Origin: Gemmatimonadaceae bacterium
GTDB taxonomy: Bacteria; Latescibacterota; UBA2968; UBA8231
Reading direction: 5' to 3'
Assembly: GCA_026706075.1 (NCBI GenBank)
Contig: JAPOZM010000122.1
Location: forward strand, 1-64,000
Length of the DNA stretch: 64,000 bases
Shown here piece after piece: positions 8,425-16,401 of the stretch (position 1 is the first letter of the stretch; every line of letters begins with the position of its first letter). The notes under the pieces are model-generated. The model saw nothing but the letters and a program-made list of their open reading frames with translations, did no database searches and was not told where the DNA came from. The position numbers and the translations under genes are program-made.

Positions 8425-9393
8425 GTGCAGACCCGCACCCTCGGCTCGACGGACCTGCGTGTTTCCGCCCTGGGCCTGGGCACGGTGGAACTGGGCATGC
8501 CCTACGGGATCGGCAGACCGCCGCCCCCGGACGACAGGCTCTGCCTCCGCCTGCTCCACCGGGCGCGCGACCAGGGCGTGACCTACATCGATACCGCCCC
8601 GGCCTACGGACGCAGCGAGGAACTCGTGGGCCGCGCCTTCCCCGGTGCCCGGGGTGTCGTTGTGGCCACCAAGGTCTCCCTGCGCGATGACGGCGGCGGC
8701 CTCCTGCCGCCGCAGCGCCTGTCCCGGGCGATGGGCGACTCGGTCGACCGCAGCCGCCGCAGGCTCTCGGTGGAAACCCTCGACCTGCTGCAGATCCACA
8801 ACCTCGGCGAAGGCGAGCTGAGCGAGGCGCTGCTGGCGGCCATGGCCGAGCAGGTCGAGGCGGGACACGTGCGCCACTGGGGTGTGTCCACCTACGGCCG
8901 GCTGGCGCCCCGGGAGGCGTTGCGTCACAGGCGGTCCGTCGACGTGCTGCAGGTGGCCTACAGCATCCTCGACCGCACCCTCGAGGAGGAGATCCTGCCA
9001 CGCTGCCGCGAGCGGAACGTGGGCCTCGTGGTGCGCTCCGTCTTCCTGCAGGGCGTGCTCTCGGCGCGGCGCCGGGACCTCGGCCACAGCCTGGAGCCGC
9101 TGCGGCGGGCCTCCGACGCCGCGGCCCGGGTTGCCGACGGCCTCGGGATCGGCCTGCCAGATCTCGCCTTGCGTTTCGCCTTTCACGAATCCCGCGCCCA
9201 CGTGACTCTCGTCGGCACGGCTCAGCCGAACGAGCTCGACGCCAACCTGCGCGCCCTCGAGGCAGGCCCTCTCCCCTCGGACGCGGTGGAGGAGTTGCGC
9301 CGGATTGACGTCGAGGACGAGAGTCTGCTCCACCCCGGAACCTGGAACCCGCTCCCGGAAGGCCCGAACCCATGCCGGAAACATCGCCGTTGA
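8425..9393 (+). CDS. Aldo/keto reductase family oxidoreductase
   Basis: A 322-residue (beta/alpha)8-barrel NAD(P)H-dependent reductase. It begins at a GTG directly abutting the murQ stop. The catalytic tetrad is visible: Asp and Tyr in YIDTAPAYGRSEE, Lys in VVATKVSL and His in LDLLQIHNLGE. The C-terminal cofactor-binding segment includes LVGTAQPNELDANL. The whole barrel is present. The carbonyl substrate is unknown. Its place between murQ and a D-amino-acid-type PLP enzyme hints at metabolism of cell-wall-derived or sugar-like compounds, but nothing in the sequence decides this. The end overlaps the next gene by 22 bases. Confidence 0.9.
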   Translation: MQTRTLGSTDLRVSALGLGTVELGMPYGIGRPPPPDDRLCLRLLHRARDQGVTYIDTAPAYGRSEELVGRAFPGARGVVVATKVSLRDDGGGLLPPQRLSRAMGDSVDRSRRRLSVETLDLLQIHNLGEGELSEALLAAMAEQVEAGHVRHWGVSTYGRLAPREALRHRRSVDVLQVAYSILDRTLEEEILPRCRERNVGLVVRSVFLQGVLSARRRDLGHSLEPLRRASDAAARVADGLGIGLPDLALRFAFHESRAHVTLVGTAQPNELDANLRALEAGPLPSDAVEELRRIDVEDESLLHPGTWNPLPEGPNPCRKHRR

Positions 9394-10475
9394 TCGGTGT
9401 GGCGGTGGACGATCTCGATACCCCCGCCCTGCTCGTCGACCTGGACCGCTTCGAAGCCAACGTCGCCCACCTGGCCGGGTACTGCCGGGACCACGGTGTC
9501 GCCTGGCGCCCCCACAGCAAGTGCCACAAGAGCCCGGAGATCGCCGCCGTCGAGCGCGCCGCCGGCGCCATCGGGGTCACCTGCGCCAAACTCAGCGAGG
9601 CGCAGATCATGATCGACCACGGGATCGACGAGGTCCTGCTGGCCAACCAGGTGATCTCCCATTCCAAGCTGCGCAGGCTCTCCCGGCTTCAGGAGCGGGG
9701 GAGGGTGATCGGCATCGCCGACGCCGAGGAAGCGGTGCGCGCCGCCTCGGCTGCCGGCGTGGAGACGGGCCTGCCGATCCCCCTTCTCGTCGACGTCGAC
9801 ATCGGCATGCACCGCACCGGCGTCCCCCCGGAGGCGGCGCTGCCTCTGGCGCGCAGGATCGCCGACGCGCCCGGCACCCGGCTCCTCGGCGTCATGGGCT
9901 ACGAGGGCCACGTCCTCGACGAGCATCCCCCCGAGGTCAAGGAACGGGCCTGCCACGAGGCCCTCGCCCATCTCGGGCGGGTCCGGGAGGAACTGGTGGC
10001 CGACGGCCTCCCCTGTGAGATCGTCTCGGCGGGAGGCACCGGGTCGTACGCCCTCACCGCCGCCTGGGAGGGAGTCACGGAGATCCAGGCCGGAGGCGGG
10101 ATCTTCATGGACGCCATGTACCGCGAGAAGTGTCACGTCGGCGAGGAGCTCGGTTACGCCCTGACCGTGCTGGCCGGCGTGACCGGCCACCACGACGGCC
10201 ACATCGTCCTCGACTCGGGGTTCAAGACCCTGTCGGCCTTCCACTACCCGCCCCGAGCCCTGGGCCGCGACGACCTCGAGTTCCGCTACCTCTCCGCCGA
10301 GCACGGAGTCTTCGACATCCGATCGGGCCATGAGGGGCCCGCCCTCGGAGAACGAATCCACCTGCTACCCGGGTACGGCGACTCGACGACCGTCCTCCAC
10401 GACGCCTTTCTCGGGGTTCGCCACGGACGCGTCGAGTGCCAGTGGGGCATCCTCGGCCGGGGAGCCCTTACCTGA
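9372..10475 (+). CDS. D-threonine aldolase / D-serine dehydratase-like PLP enzyme
   Basis: A 367-residue fold-type III PLP protein of the alanine-racemase-like group. The PLP lysine motif RPHSKCHK is at about residues 46-53, matching the RPHxKxHK pattern of D-threonine aldolases and D-serine dehydratases. The barrel continues with VDIGMHRTG and SAGGTGSY. In the C-terminal metal site the family His-x-Cys/Asp is replaced by Tyr-Gly-Asp (PGYGDSTT), followed by a normal LHD motif. One metal ligand therefore appears to be changed and the precise reaction is uncertain. It overlaps the preceding reductase and is followed 7 bases later by the sulfatase-fold gene. Confidence 0.82.
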   Translation: MPETSPLIGVAVDDLDTPALLVDLDRFEANVAHLAGYCRDHGVAWRPHSKCHKSPEIAAVERAAGAIGVTCAKLSEAQIMIDHGIDEVLLANQVISHSKLRRLSRLQERGRVIGIADAEEAVRAASAAGVETGLPIPLLVDVDIGMHRTGVPPEAALPLARRIADAPGTRLLGVMGYEGHVLDEHPPEVKERACHEALAHLGRVREELVADGLPCEIVSAGGTGSYALTAAWEGVTEIQAGGGIFMDAMYREKCHVGEELGYALTVLAGVTGHHDGHIVLDSGFKTLSAFHYPPRALGRDDLEFRYLSAEHGVFDIRSGHEGPALGERIHLLPGYGDSTTVLHDAFLGVRHGRVECQWGILGRGALT

Positions 10476-10482
10476 CAGCCTC

Positions 10483-11667
10483 ATGAACCTGCTCCTGGTC
10501 TCGGTCGACAGCCTGCGTCTCGATCACGCGGCGAGGGCCTCCGGGACCCGGGTGCGGACGCCGCGCTTCGACGCCCTCACACGAGGCTTCGCCTTCACCG
10601 AGTCCTGCTTCTCGGTCTCCTCGGCCACCCGGCCCGTCCACGCCACCCTGGTGACGGGACTCTACCCCTTCGAGCACGGGGTCCAGGGCCAGCACGACCA
10701 GCGGCTGCGCCCGGGGACTCCCCGGCTCTTCGGCCGCCTCCGGAAGGCCGGCTACCGGGTCGGGCTGTTCTCGGAGGCTGCCTCGATCTTTCACGGCCTC
10801 GACTTCGGCGCCCCCGTCCGGGACCTCGACCGACGGCCCGAGGCCGGTCTCGCGCACCTGCGCGCCTGGCTGGCGGAGTCGGCCGCCGCTTCGCGGCGCT
10901 GCCTGTTCGTCCACTACTGGAGCACCCACACGCCCTATGGGGCCTCCGACGGTCTGGCCATGGGAGAGACGCTGCAGCTCTTGCGCGGCGGAAGGCTCGA
11001 GGTGGTCCGGGAGCGCTACCGTCGGGCGGTGGAGAGCCTGTTCGAGGCGGGCATCGCCCCCCTCCTGGAGGAGATCGACCTCGGCCGGTGGTCGATCGTG
11101 ATCTTCGGCGACCACGGGGAGAGCTGGACCCCGGAGGAGCCGTATCACGGCAAGAGCTTGCGCAACTCCGTCCTGAGGGTGCCCCTGTGGATGCACGTCC
11201 CCGGCGCCGGCCGGGGGACCGGGCCAGGTACCGCGGAGGTGGTGAGTCTGATCGATTTATGCGAAACCGTGGGGACCCTCTGCGGACTGGAAGACCTCGA
11301 ACCCGGCTTCGGGCGGAGCCTGACCCGATCCTCCGGGGAGGCCCGGTACTGCCTGGCCGAGGTCCGGCCGGGGGGCGACGACGACGCGGCGCAAGGCCCG
11401 GAGCACTCGAAGGCCGGCCTCCGCTGGTGCGTTCTGGACCGCCGCCACAAACTCCTCGGCGGGGACGAGGGCTGGGAGTTGTTCGACACCTGGTCGGAGC
11501 TGCCGGTTTGCGGCGAGGACGTATCCGAGCGGGCCGAGCCCTACCGGACGGCCAGGCTGGAGATGCGCAGGAGATCCAGGTGGGGCGAGAGCGCGGGGCC
11601 GGTCTCGGACGGGGATGAGTCCGCGGAACTGCGCCGTCGGCTTCGGGCCCTCGGCTACCTGGACTAG
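10483..11667 (+). CDS. Sulfatase/alkaline-phosphatase-superfamily hydrolase with Thr at the nucleophile position
   Basis: A 394-residue protein of the sulfatase fold. Metal-binding motifs are clear: the N-terminal VSVDSLRLDH and the later FGDHGESWTPEE. The motif aligned to the formylglycine site (C/S-x-P-x-R) reads TRPVH before ATLVTGLYPFEHG, so there is no Cys or Ser to convert. A Thr nucleophile suggests a phosphodiesterase or phosphotransferase rather than a true sulfatase. No signal peptide is visible, so it is probably cytoplasmic. It ends LRALGYLD, a tail I associate with sulfatase-like proteins of Acidobacteriota. Its stop shares the palindrome CTAG with the stop of the convergent gene. 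Confidence 0.82.
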   Translation: MNLLLVSVDSLRLDHAARASGTRVRTPRFDALTRGFAFTESCFSVSSATRPVHATLVTGLYPFEHGVQGQHDQRLRPGTPRLFGRLRKAGYRVGLFSEAASIFHGLDFGAPVRDLDRRPEAGLAHLRAWLAESAAASRRCLFVHYWSTHTPYGASDGLAMGETLQLLRGGRLEVVRERYRRAVESLFEAGIAPLLEEIDLGRWSIVIFGDHGESWTPEEPYHGKSLRNSVLRVPLWMHVPGAGRGTGPGTAEVVSLIDLCETVGTLCGLEDLEPGFGRSLTRSSGEARYCLAEVRPGGDDDAAQGPEHSKAGLRWCVLDRRHKLLGGDEGWELFDTWSELPVCGEDVSERAEPYRTARLEMRRRSRWGESAGPVSDGDESAELRRRLRALGYLD

Positions 11668-12113
11668 GACCGGCCTCCGGATTCCGGTGACTCCGGAGCT
11701 CCCGGCGCCGGGGCCCCCCGCCGCATCAGGGACGACTTGTAGCGCTCCGGCTCGTAGGCCTCGAGAGTGACGATGCGGCACCCCGGGATGGCCTGGGCGA
11801 GGCCGGGCGGCGACTTCTGGTCATACCCCAGAGCGATCACCCCGGGGCCTATGTCGGCCACCACCCGCAGGAAGTCGGAGCCTGGATACCCGAGACGAGC
11901 GTCGTCCACGGCGTCGTGCTCCGAGATCCGCCGCAGGCGTTCCTCCTCCCCCTGGTCCGGCCCCTTGCCCTTGATGCGGAGGACGTTGGCATCCCGCGCC
12001 ACGACCACGAAGAGCTCGTCGCCGAGACGGGCGGCCTGACGGAGGAAGGAATCGTGGCCCGGGTGGAAGTGGTCGAAGGTGCCGCAGCACATGACCCGCC
12101 GCCCCGCCTCCAC
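11664..12113 (-). CDS. Cytidylyltransferase-family nucleotidyltransferase (RibL/TagD-like)
   Basis: A 149-residue HIGH-superfamily nucleotidyltransferase. The active-site motif is GTFDHFHPGH near residue 11. Then come VVVARDANVLRIKGKGP, ISEHDAVDDARLGYPG and VIALGYDQK. This pattern closely follows archaeal RibL FAD synthetases and the related glycerol-3-phosphate cytidylyltransferases. Either FAD synthesis or CDP-alcohol formation is possible. It starts at a GTG overlapping the SPOR gene stop by one base and is the last gene of the ymfF operon. The C-terminus is a low-complexity Pro/Ala/Ser-rich tail. Confidence 0.8.
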   Translation of the reverse strand: MEAGRRVMCCGTFDHFHPGHDSFLRQAARLGDELFVVVARDANVLRIKGKGPDQGEEERLRRISEHDAVDDARLGYPGSDFLRVVADIGPGVIALGYDQKSPPGLAQAIPGCRIVTLEAYEPERYKSSLMRRGAPAPGAPESPESGGRS

Positions 12114-12631
12114 TAGCGGCCCTCCCCCTCCTTCGATCGGCGGTCCACCCAGAACTGTCCGCCCTGCTCGCGGCTGAATCGCTGTCCGAAGCTGTCGGCC
12201 TCCTCGCGGCGGGAGAAGTAGCCGATGCGCAGGCGGACCCCCTGGTCCGAGGGGAGCAGATAGGCGGGGTAGCCGAGGGCCTTGAGCTGTTGCAGCCGCT
12301 CACGGGCCCGGCCGGGGTCTGCAAACGTCCCGATCTGCACCGTGTACTCCCCGTCGGGAGCGAAGGCCACCCCATCCTTCGCGCCAGGCAGGGCTGCCTC
12401 GGTGGGGGCCGGCTCTTCGCGGGCTTCCTCGATCTCTGGCGGAGGGCCCGACAGGTCGGCGGTGCGGACCTGCTGGCTGTCCTCCACAACGTAGACGATC
12501 TCGGTCCGCGTCCCCGGCTCCTCCCCTCCGGGGTCGGAGCCGCCTCCGGCGCATGCGCACAGAATCAGGGAGAACGCCACCGAGGCCGGGCCGGGAGCGC
12601 CGAGCCAGGAGGATGGACGGGTCAGTCTCAT
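12113..12631 (-). CDS. SPOR-domain protein, probable lipoprotein
   Basis: A 172-residue exported protein. The N-terminal hydrophobic stretch VAFSLILCACAGG ends in an imperfect lipobox, so outer-membrane lipid anchoring is likely. A disordered acidic linker spans about residues 30-85. The C-terminal SPOR domain begins at GEYTVQIGTFADPGRARERL and ends near FWVDRRS. SPOR domains bind denuded septal peptidoglycan, so this protein probably acts at the division site. It lies 12 bases after the THUMP gene and overlaps the RibL-like gene by one base. Confidence 0.85.
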   Translation of the reverse strand: MRLTRPSSWLGAPGPASVAFSLILCACAGGGSDPGGEEPGTRTEIVYVVEDSQQVRTADLSGPPPEIEEAREEPAPTEAALPGAKDGVAFAPDGEYTVQIGTFADPGRARERLQQLKALGYPAYLLPSDQGVRLRIGYFSRREEADSFGQRFSREQGGQFWVDRRSKEGEGR

Positions 12632-12643
12632 GGTCTCACATCC

Positions 12644-13636
12644 TCAGGACGCCCTTGGAGGCAGGCAGCCGCGGCCCTCGAGCCGTTCGAGGAGGAACAA
12701 CCCCCACTTCTTTCGGTTCACATGGTACGGCAAGGAGGCGAGGGCTTCCAGCGGCAGGCCGGAACGGCGCAGCCGCGTCCCCAACTCCGGACCCGGCGGG
12801 GTCAGCATGGCCACGACCCCTCCCGGAGCGACGACCCGGGTGGGGTCGGCCATCTCCTCCTCCAGGTTCTCCGCCCCGGCCCCAGGGACCAACAGGGCCG
12901 CCGCGGCCGTCTCGTCAGCCACCGGCAGGCGCAGGCGATCGGCGCCCACAGCGAGGCCGCTGCCGTCCCCCCGGCCGACCCAGGCTCCCGCCCTCCCCTT
13001 GTGGGGGACCGCCACGAGCAGATCCTGATCGTCGAGGTCGAGGAGCCGCGCCACGGAGCTTGCCGCAGGCCCGGGCCAGCCCTCCCGGCGGGGATCTCCC
13101 CCGGGCCGTCCGGGACCGAGCTGGACGGAGACCAGGGCGCGCCGGCGCCTCACCTGCAGGCTCAGCCGCAGCGGCGAGCCACTCCCGCTGCCGGGCTGCA
13201 GCCCGAGCTCGGACCTCAGGAGCGTCTCGGCCCGGGCGCGCAACTCCCCGGTCTCGAAGCGGTGGTTCCCGCGAAGGCTGACATCCAGGTGGAACCGCTC
13301 TCCATCGACGCCCGGGTCGCAGGCGCGGGCGATACGCTGAACGCTCTCCAGCGGCAGCTGACGGAGGCATCTCAGGGTCCGCTCCAGACCAGGCCTGCCG
13401 ACGGTGACATCGTGGGCCTGCGCCGCGATCGCCTGCAGGCGGGTGGGGCAGCGCAGCTCGAGGAGCCGGCGGGGACTGGCGCGGTAGCGAAAGAAGACCC
13501 GACCCACCCCGCCTCTCTCGGGGCGCACGGCAGAGGCTGCGGAGCCGAGACGGACCCGCATCTCCTCGGCGGCGACCTCCTCGAGGCCGCCGATGCAGGT
13601 GATGACGAACTCCGTCAGACTCGCGGGGGCGGACAT
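12644..13636 (-). CDS. THUMP-domain protein with degenerate methyltransferase domain
   Basis: A 330-residue protein beginning MSAPASLTEFVITCIGGLEEVAAEEM, the usual opening of THUMP-type RNA guanine-N2 methyltransferases (TrmN/RlmL group). The THUMP region covers about residues 1-190. The C-terminal third resembles the Rossmann methyltransferase (GADRLRLPVADE, VVAPGGVVAMLTPP, YHVNRKKWGLFLLERL). However, the SAM-binding DPFCGSGT-type loop is missing and the catalytic NPP(Y/F)-type motif is not found. It may bind RNA without methylating it, or be decaying. It sits between ymfH (5-base gap) and the SPOR gene. The ATG at 13636 was chosen because it directly precedes the conserved domain. Confidence 0.78.
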   Translation of the reverse strand: MSAPASLTEFVITCIGGLEEVAAEEMRVRLGSAASAVRPERGGVGRVFFRYRASPRRLLELRCPTRLQAIAAQAHDVTVGRPGLERTLRCLRQLPLESVQRIARACDPGVDGERFHLDVSLRGNHRFETGELRARAETLLRSELGLQPGSGSGSPLRLSLQVRRRRALVSVQLGPGRPGGDPRREGWPGPAASSVARLLDLDDQDLLVAVPHKGRAGAWVGRGDGSGLAVGADRLRLPVADETAAAALLVPGAGAENLEEEMADPTRVVAPGGVVAMLTPPGPELGTRLRRSGLPLEALASLPYHVNRKKWGLFLLERLEGRGCLPPRAS

Positions 13637-13641
13637 GCGGT

Positions 13642-14904
13642 TCAGCCCGAGGGGAGGACGGTGGCGGCGGCCGGCCCGTCCGGTGTCAGACACTCGGCCG
13701 CGCAGGCCGCCACTGCCGGCGCGTCGAGGGCGCCGTCGCCGAGATGGAGGTCCACGAGATCGAAGGGATGGCAGCCGCGGCGCACGGCGCACTCGACGAG
13801 GTCGGCGCACTCCTCCGCGTCCTCCCACCGGCAGACCATCTCGCCGAAGACCCGGCGCCGGGCCTGCTCGAAACCCTCCTCGATCCGCGCACCCGTCTCC
13901 AGCTCCTCGAGGATGGCCTGGCGCAGCGCTTCGGGGTGGTCCGTATCTCCCCCGAGCAGGCAGAAACCGTAGAGCCCGTCGAGGTGGACCTCGCCGCCGA
14001 AGCTCTCACCGTCGATCAGGCCGGACTCGTAGGCCTCCTCGAAGAAGCCGCTCGAAGCGCCGAAGAGGATGTCGAGGGCCATCTCCAGGCTCAACTCGCG
14101 CCGCAGCAGCTCCAACCCTTCAGCCGGGACCGGATCCGGGAAGAGCAGCAGGTGTCGGGCCTTGGCCACGGCTCTCCGGACCTCCATGTCCTGCGGCCTC
14201 GCTTCGATCCTCGGTCCGCGGCCCCCCCCGGCGGAACCCGCCGGCCACGCCTCCAGCAGCTCCACCCCGCGCCGGCACACGGCGTCCCCCTCCGGGGCGC
14301 CGCAGACGATCAGCTGCAGGGCGCCGGGGTGGTAGTACTGCTGGTGGCATCGGCTCAGCACCCCGGCGTCGATCCGGCGCAGGCTCTCCGGGGTTCCGGC
14401 GATGTCCACGGCGATCCGGTGTTCGCCGTACAGGGCGCGCAGGGAGGTCTGGAAGGCCACCCACTCGACGCTGTCATCGAAGAGCTGGATCTCTCGGGCG
14501 ATGATCTCTCGTTCCCGCTCGACGCCCGACTCGGGGAAGTGGCCCCGACCGGCCAGCTCGAAGAGCAGGGGGAGGCAGTCCTCGAAGGTTTCGGCGCCGG
14601 CGGTGAAGGAGAAAGAGGTGCCCGTGAGCCCGGTCTGGGCGTCGACATCCGCTCCCAGACTCGTGAACCGGTCGGTGATGTCCCCCTCGGGCTTCTCGAA
14701 GAGCCGGTGCTCCAGGAAGTGGGCGGTCCCCTCCGGCAGAGCCGGTCCTCCGGGGGCTCCGGCGTCGATGGAACCGAAGTCCACCAGGAGGACCGCGTGA
14801 CAGCGGCGGCCCGGGCCGGGCACAGCCCACACCCTTCCGCCGCCGGGGACGGCGGCGGTCCACACCTCCTCGCGCAGCAGGGGATGCCCTCTCCGGTTCA
14901 CCAT
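13642..14904 (-). CDS. ymfH: M16 metallopeptidase, YmfH-like active subunit
   Basis: A 420-residue insulinase-family peptidase. The inverted zinc motif HxxEH is intact as HFLEH in EGTAHFLEHRLFEK, near residue 62, with a downstream Glu region (EREREIIAREIQLFDD) supplying the third ligand. The stretch after the motif, FEKPEGDITDRFTSLGA, closely follows Bacillus YmfH. It overlaps the YmfF-like gene by 7 bases, the same inactive/active arrangement as Bacillus ymfF-ymfH, which database annotation associates with elongation factor P modification. No signal peptide is visible. The target is unknown. Confidence 0.88.
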   Translation of the reverse strand: MVNRRGHPLLREEVWTAAVPGGGRVWAVPGPGRRCHAVLLVDFGSIDAGAPGGPALPEGTAHFLEHRLFEKPEGDITDRFTSLGADVDAQTGLTGTSFSFTAGAETFEDCLPLLFELAGRGHFPESGVEREREIIAREIQLFDDSVEWVAFQTSLRALYGEHRIAVDIAGTPESLRRIDAGVLSRCHQQYYHPGALQLIVCGAPEGDAVCRRGVELLEAWPAGSAGGGRGPRIEARPQDMEVRRAVAKARHLLLFPDPVPAEGLELLRRELSLEMALDILFGASSGFFEEAYESGLIDGESFGGEVHLDGLYGFCLLGGDTDHPEALRQAILEELETGARIEEGFEQARRRVFGEMVCRWEDAEECADLVECAVRRGCHPFDLVDLHLGDGALDAPAVAACAAECLTPDGPAAATVLPSG

Positions 14905-16190
14905 GGCGCCAGAAAGTAGTCGGTCTCCAGTTCCAGGCGCCCCGCCTCGGCACGGACCGCCGCCGCGTCGACCCCGCCCAGGGCCTGCCGCAGGCGCCTT
15001 CGCGAGGTGTCGGCTCCCGCCAGCCGCCGGTAGTAGTCGAAGCGGACGAGGCGGTCCCGGGCGTCGTCGAAGGCGTCGAGCCGGTTCCGGGCGAGGGCAC
15101 GCGAGCGTTCGAGCTCGGCCCCGCCGGGACCGGCCCGGGCCAGCTCTCGCAGCTGCTCCCGAACCAGGCCGCCCACAGCCTCCCGGTCTCCGGCCTCGAC
15201 CCCGGCCTCGACGAAGAACATCCCTCCCATGGCCTCGCCGTAGGAGGTGATGTAATAGCACATCCCCGACTCCTCGCGGACTACCCGCGAGAGGCGGGAG
15301 TGCTGATCGGCCCCGAAGATCAGGTCCAGGAGGGCCAGGGCCGGGTAGCGACAGCGCTCCCCGCCGCCCACGGTGACATCGGTGTGGTAACCAAGCATCA
15401 TCCGGCCCTGGGCCACACGGTCCCGCTCGGTCACCCTCCTCATCCCCTCCCCCGCCAAGTGGACTGGAGGCAGGGGTGTCGCCTCCAGGTCGGGGCGCGG
15501 CCAGCCCAGGGCCGCCTCCGCCAGGGTCGCCGCCCGGTCGACATCGACATCCCCGCAGATGTAGAGATCGAGGACCGCCGAAGCCCGGAGCCCGGCCAGC
15601 TCGGCCAGCAGGTCGGAGCCGGTCAGGCCGCACAACTCCGACGGATCGCCGTGCGCCGCCAGTCCATAGGCCTCCCCCGCGCACATGGTTTCGAGACAGC
15701 GCCTCTGGGCGAGGGCGGTCCGATCGGAGTACATCGCCTCGACACTGCGGCGCAGGGACTCCTTCTCCTGCTCCACCCGGGCCTCCGGAAAGACCCCCCC
15801 CTCCAGGTACGGCTCTCGCAACGCCTGACCCAGCAGCTCGAGGCCGGGGGCCAGCAGGTCGGGGCGGCCTGGGAGGTACGCGCCTTCCACGGCCTCGTAG
15901 TGCAGGTGCAGGACCTGGAAGGGTCCCATGCCTTCGGTCTGGGAGGAGAAGACGGCTCCGTAGAGATCGTCGGTGTGGCGGTTCAACTGCCGGATCCCGG
16001 GGAGACTGGCGGTACCGCGCTCCAGCAGGCGCCCCACCAGGGCCATCCGCGTCGCCGCCACGGGCCGGAGCAGACGCGGAAGGAAGAGATCGATCCACAC
16101 CGACTTGAAGCGCCGGGAACGGCGCACGTGGAGGCGCAGCCCCGGGTCCAGGAGGAAGCTGTCGAAGTCCGAGTCGGGCTCCGGGGCCAC
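14898..16190 (-). CDS. ymfF: M16 peptidase-like protein lacking the zinc motif, YmfF-like
   Basis: A 430-residue M16-family protein without an HxxEH motif, so it is a non-catalytic partner. RRFKSVWIDLFLPRLL, then LLERGTASLPGIRQLNRHTDDLYGA, match the N-terminal pattern of YmfF. The second M16 half includes LLDLIFGADQHSRLSRVVREE and YYITSYGEAMGGMFF. It starts at a GTG with no clear Shine-Dalgarno and is the first gene of the five-gene minus-strand operon. In M16 heterodimers the inactive subunit helps form the closed chamber, so it should act with the downstream YmfH-like protein. Confidence 0.87.
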   Translation of the reverse strand: MAPEPDSDFDSFLLDPGLRLHVRRSRRFKSVWIDLFLPRLLRPVAATRMALVGRLLERGTASLPGIRQLNRHTDDLYGAVFSSQTEGMGPFQVLHLHYEAVEGAYLPGRPDLLAPGLELLGQALREPYLEGGVFPEARVEQEKESLRRSVEAMYSDRTALAQRRCLETMCAGEAYGLAAHGDPSELCGLTGSDLLAELAGLRASAVLDLYICGDVDVDRAATLAEAALGWPRPDLEATPLPPVHLAGEGMRRVTERDRVAQGRMMLGYHTDVTVGGGERCRYPALALLDLIFGADQHSRLSRVVREESGMCYYITSYGEAMGGMFFVEAGVEAGDREAVGGLVREQLRELARAGPGGAELERSRALARNRLDAFDDARDRLVRFDYYRRLAGADTSRRRLRQALGGVDAAAVRAEAGRLELETDYFLAPW

Positions 16191-16348
16191 GGCGAGAGCG
16201 AGGGTTGGTGCGTGGTTGGCGGTAGAGTCCAGGGCGGGCCCTTGCAGGGCTCGCGGGTGTCACGGGATCCAAGATCGGCGAACCCCGGCTCCAGGGCAAA
16301 GCCTGGGGCCCCGCGGATGATCCGAGCCGCCGATCCGATCCCCGGGGC

Positions 16349-16377
16349 TTGCCCGGCGGCTGCGGGTGGCCGATGAT
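16349..16377 (+). promoter_or_regulatory. Possible trmJ promoter
   Basis: TTGCCC (16349-16354) and GATGAT (16372-16377) are spaced by 17 bp, four of six matches each. The predicted start near 16384 leaves a leader of about 18 bases containing the AGGACAGAGGA ribosome-binding region. The divergent ymfF promoter was not identified. Confidence 0.4.
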
Positions 16378-16401
16378 GGTGCACCTTGCCAGGACAGAGG
16401 A

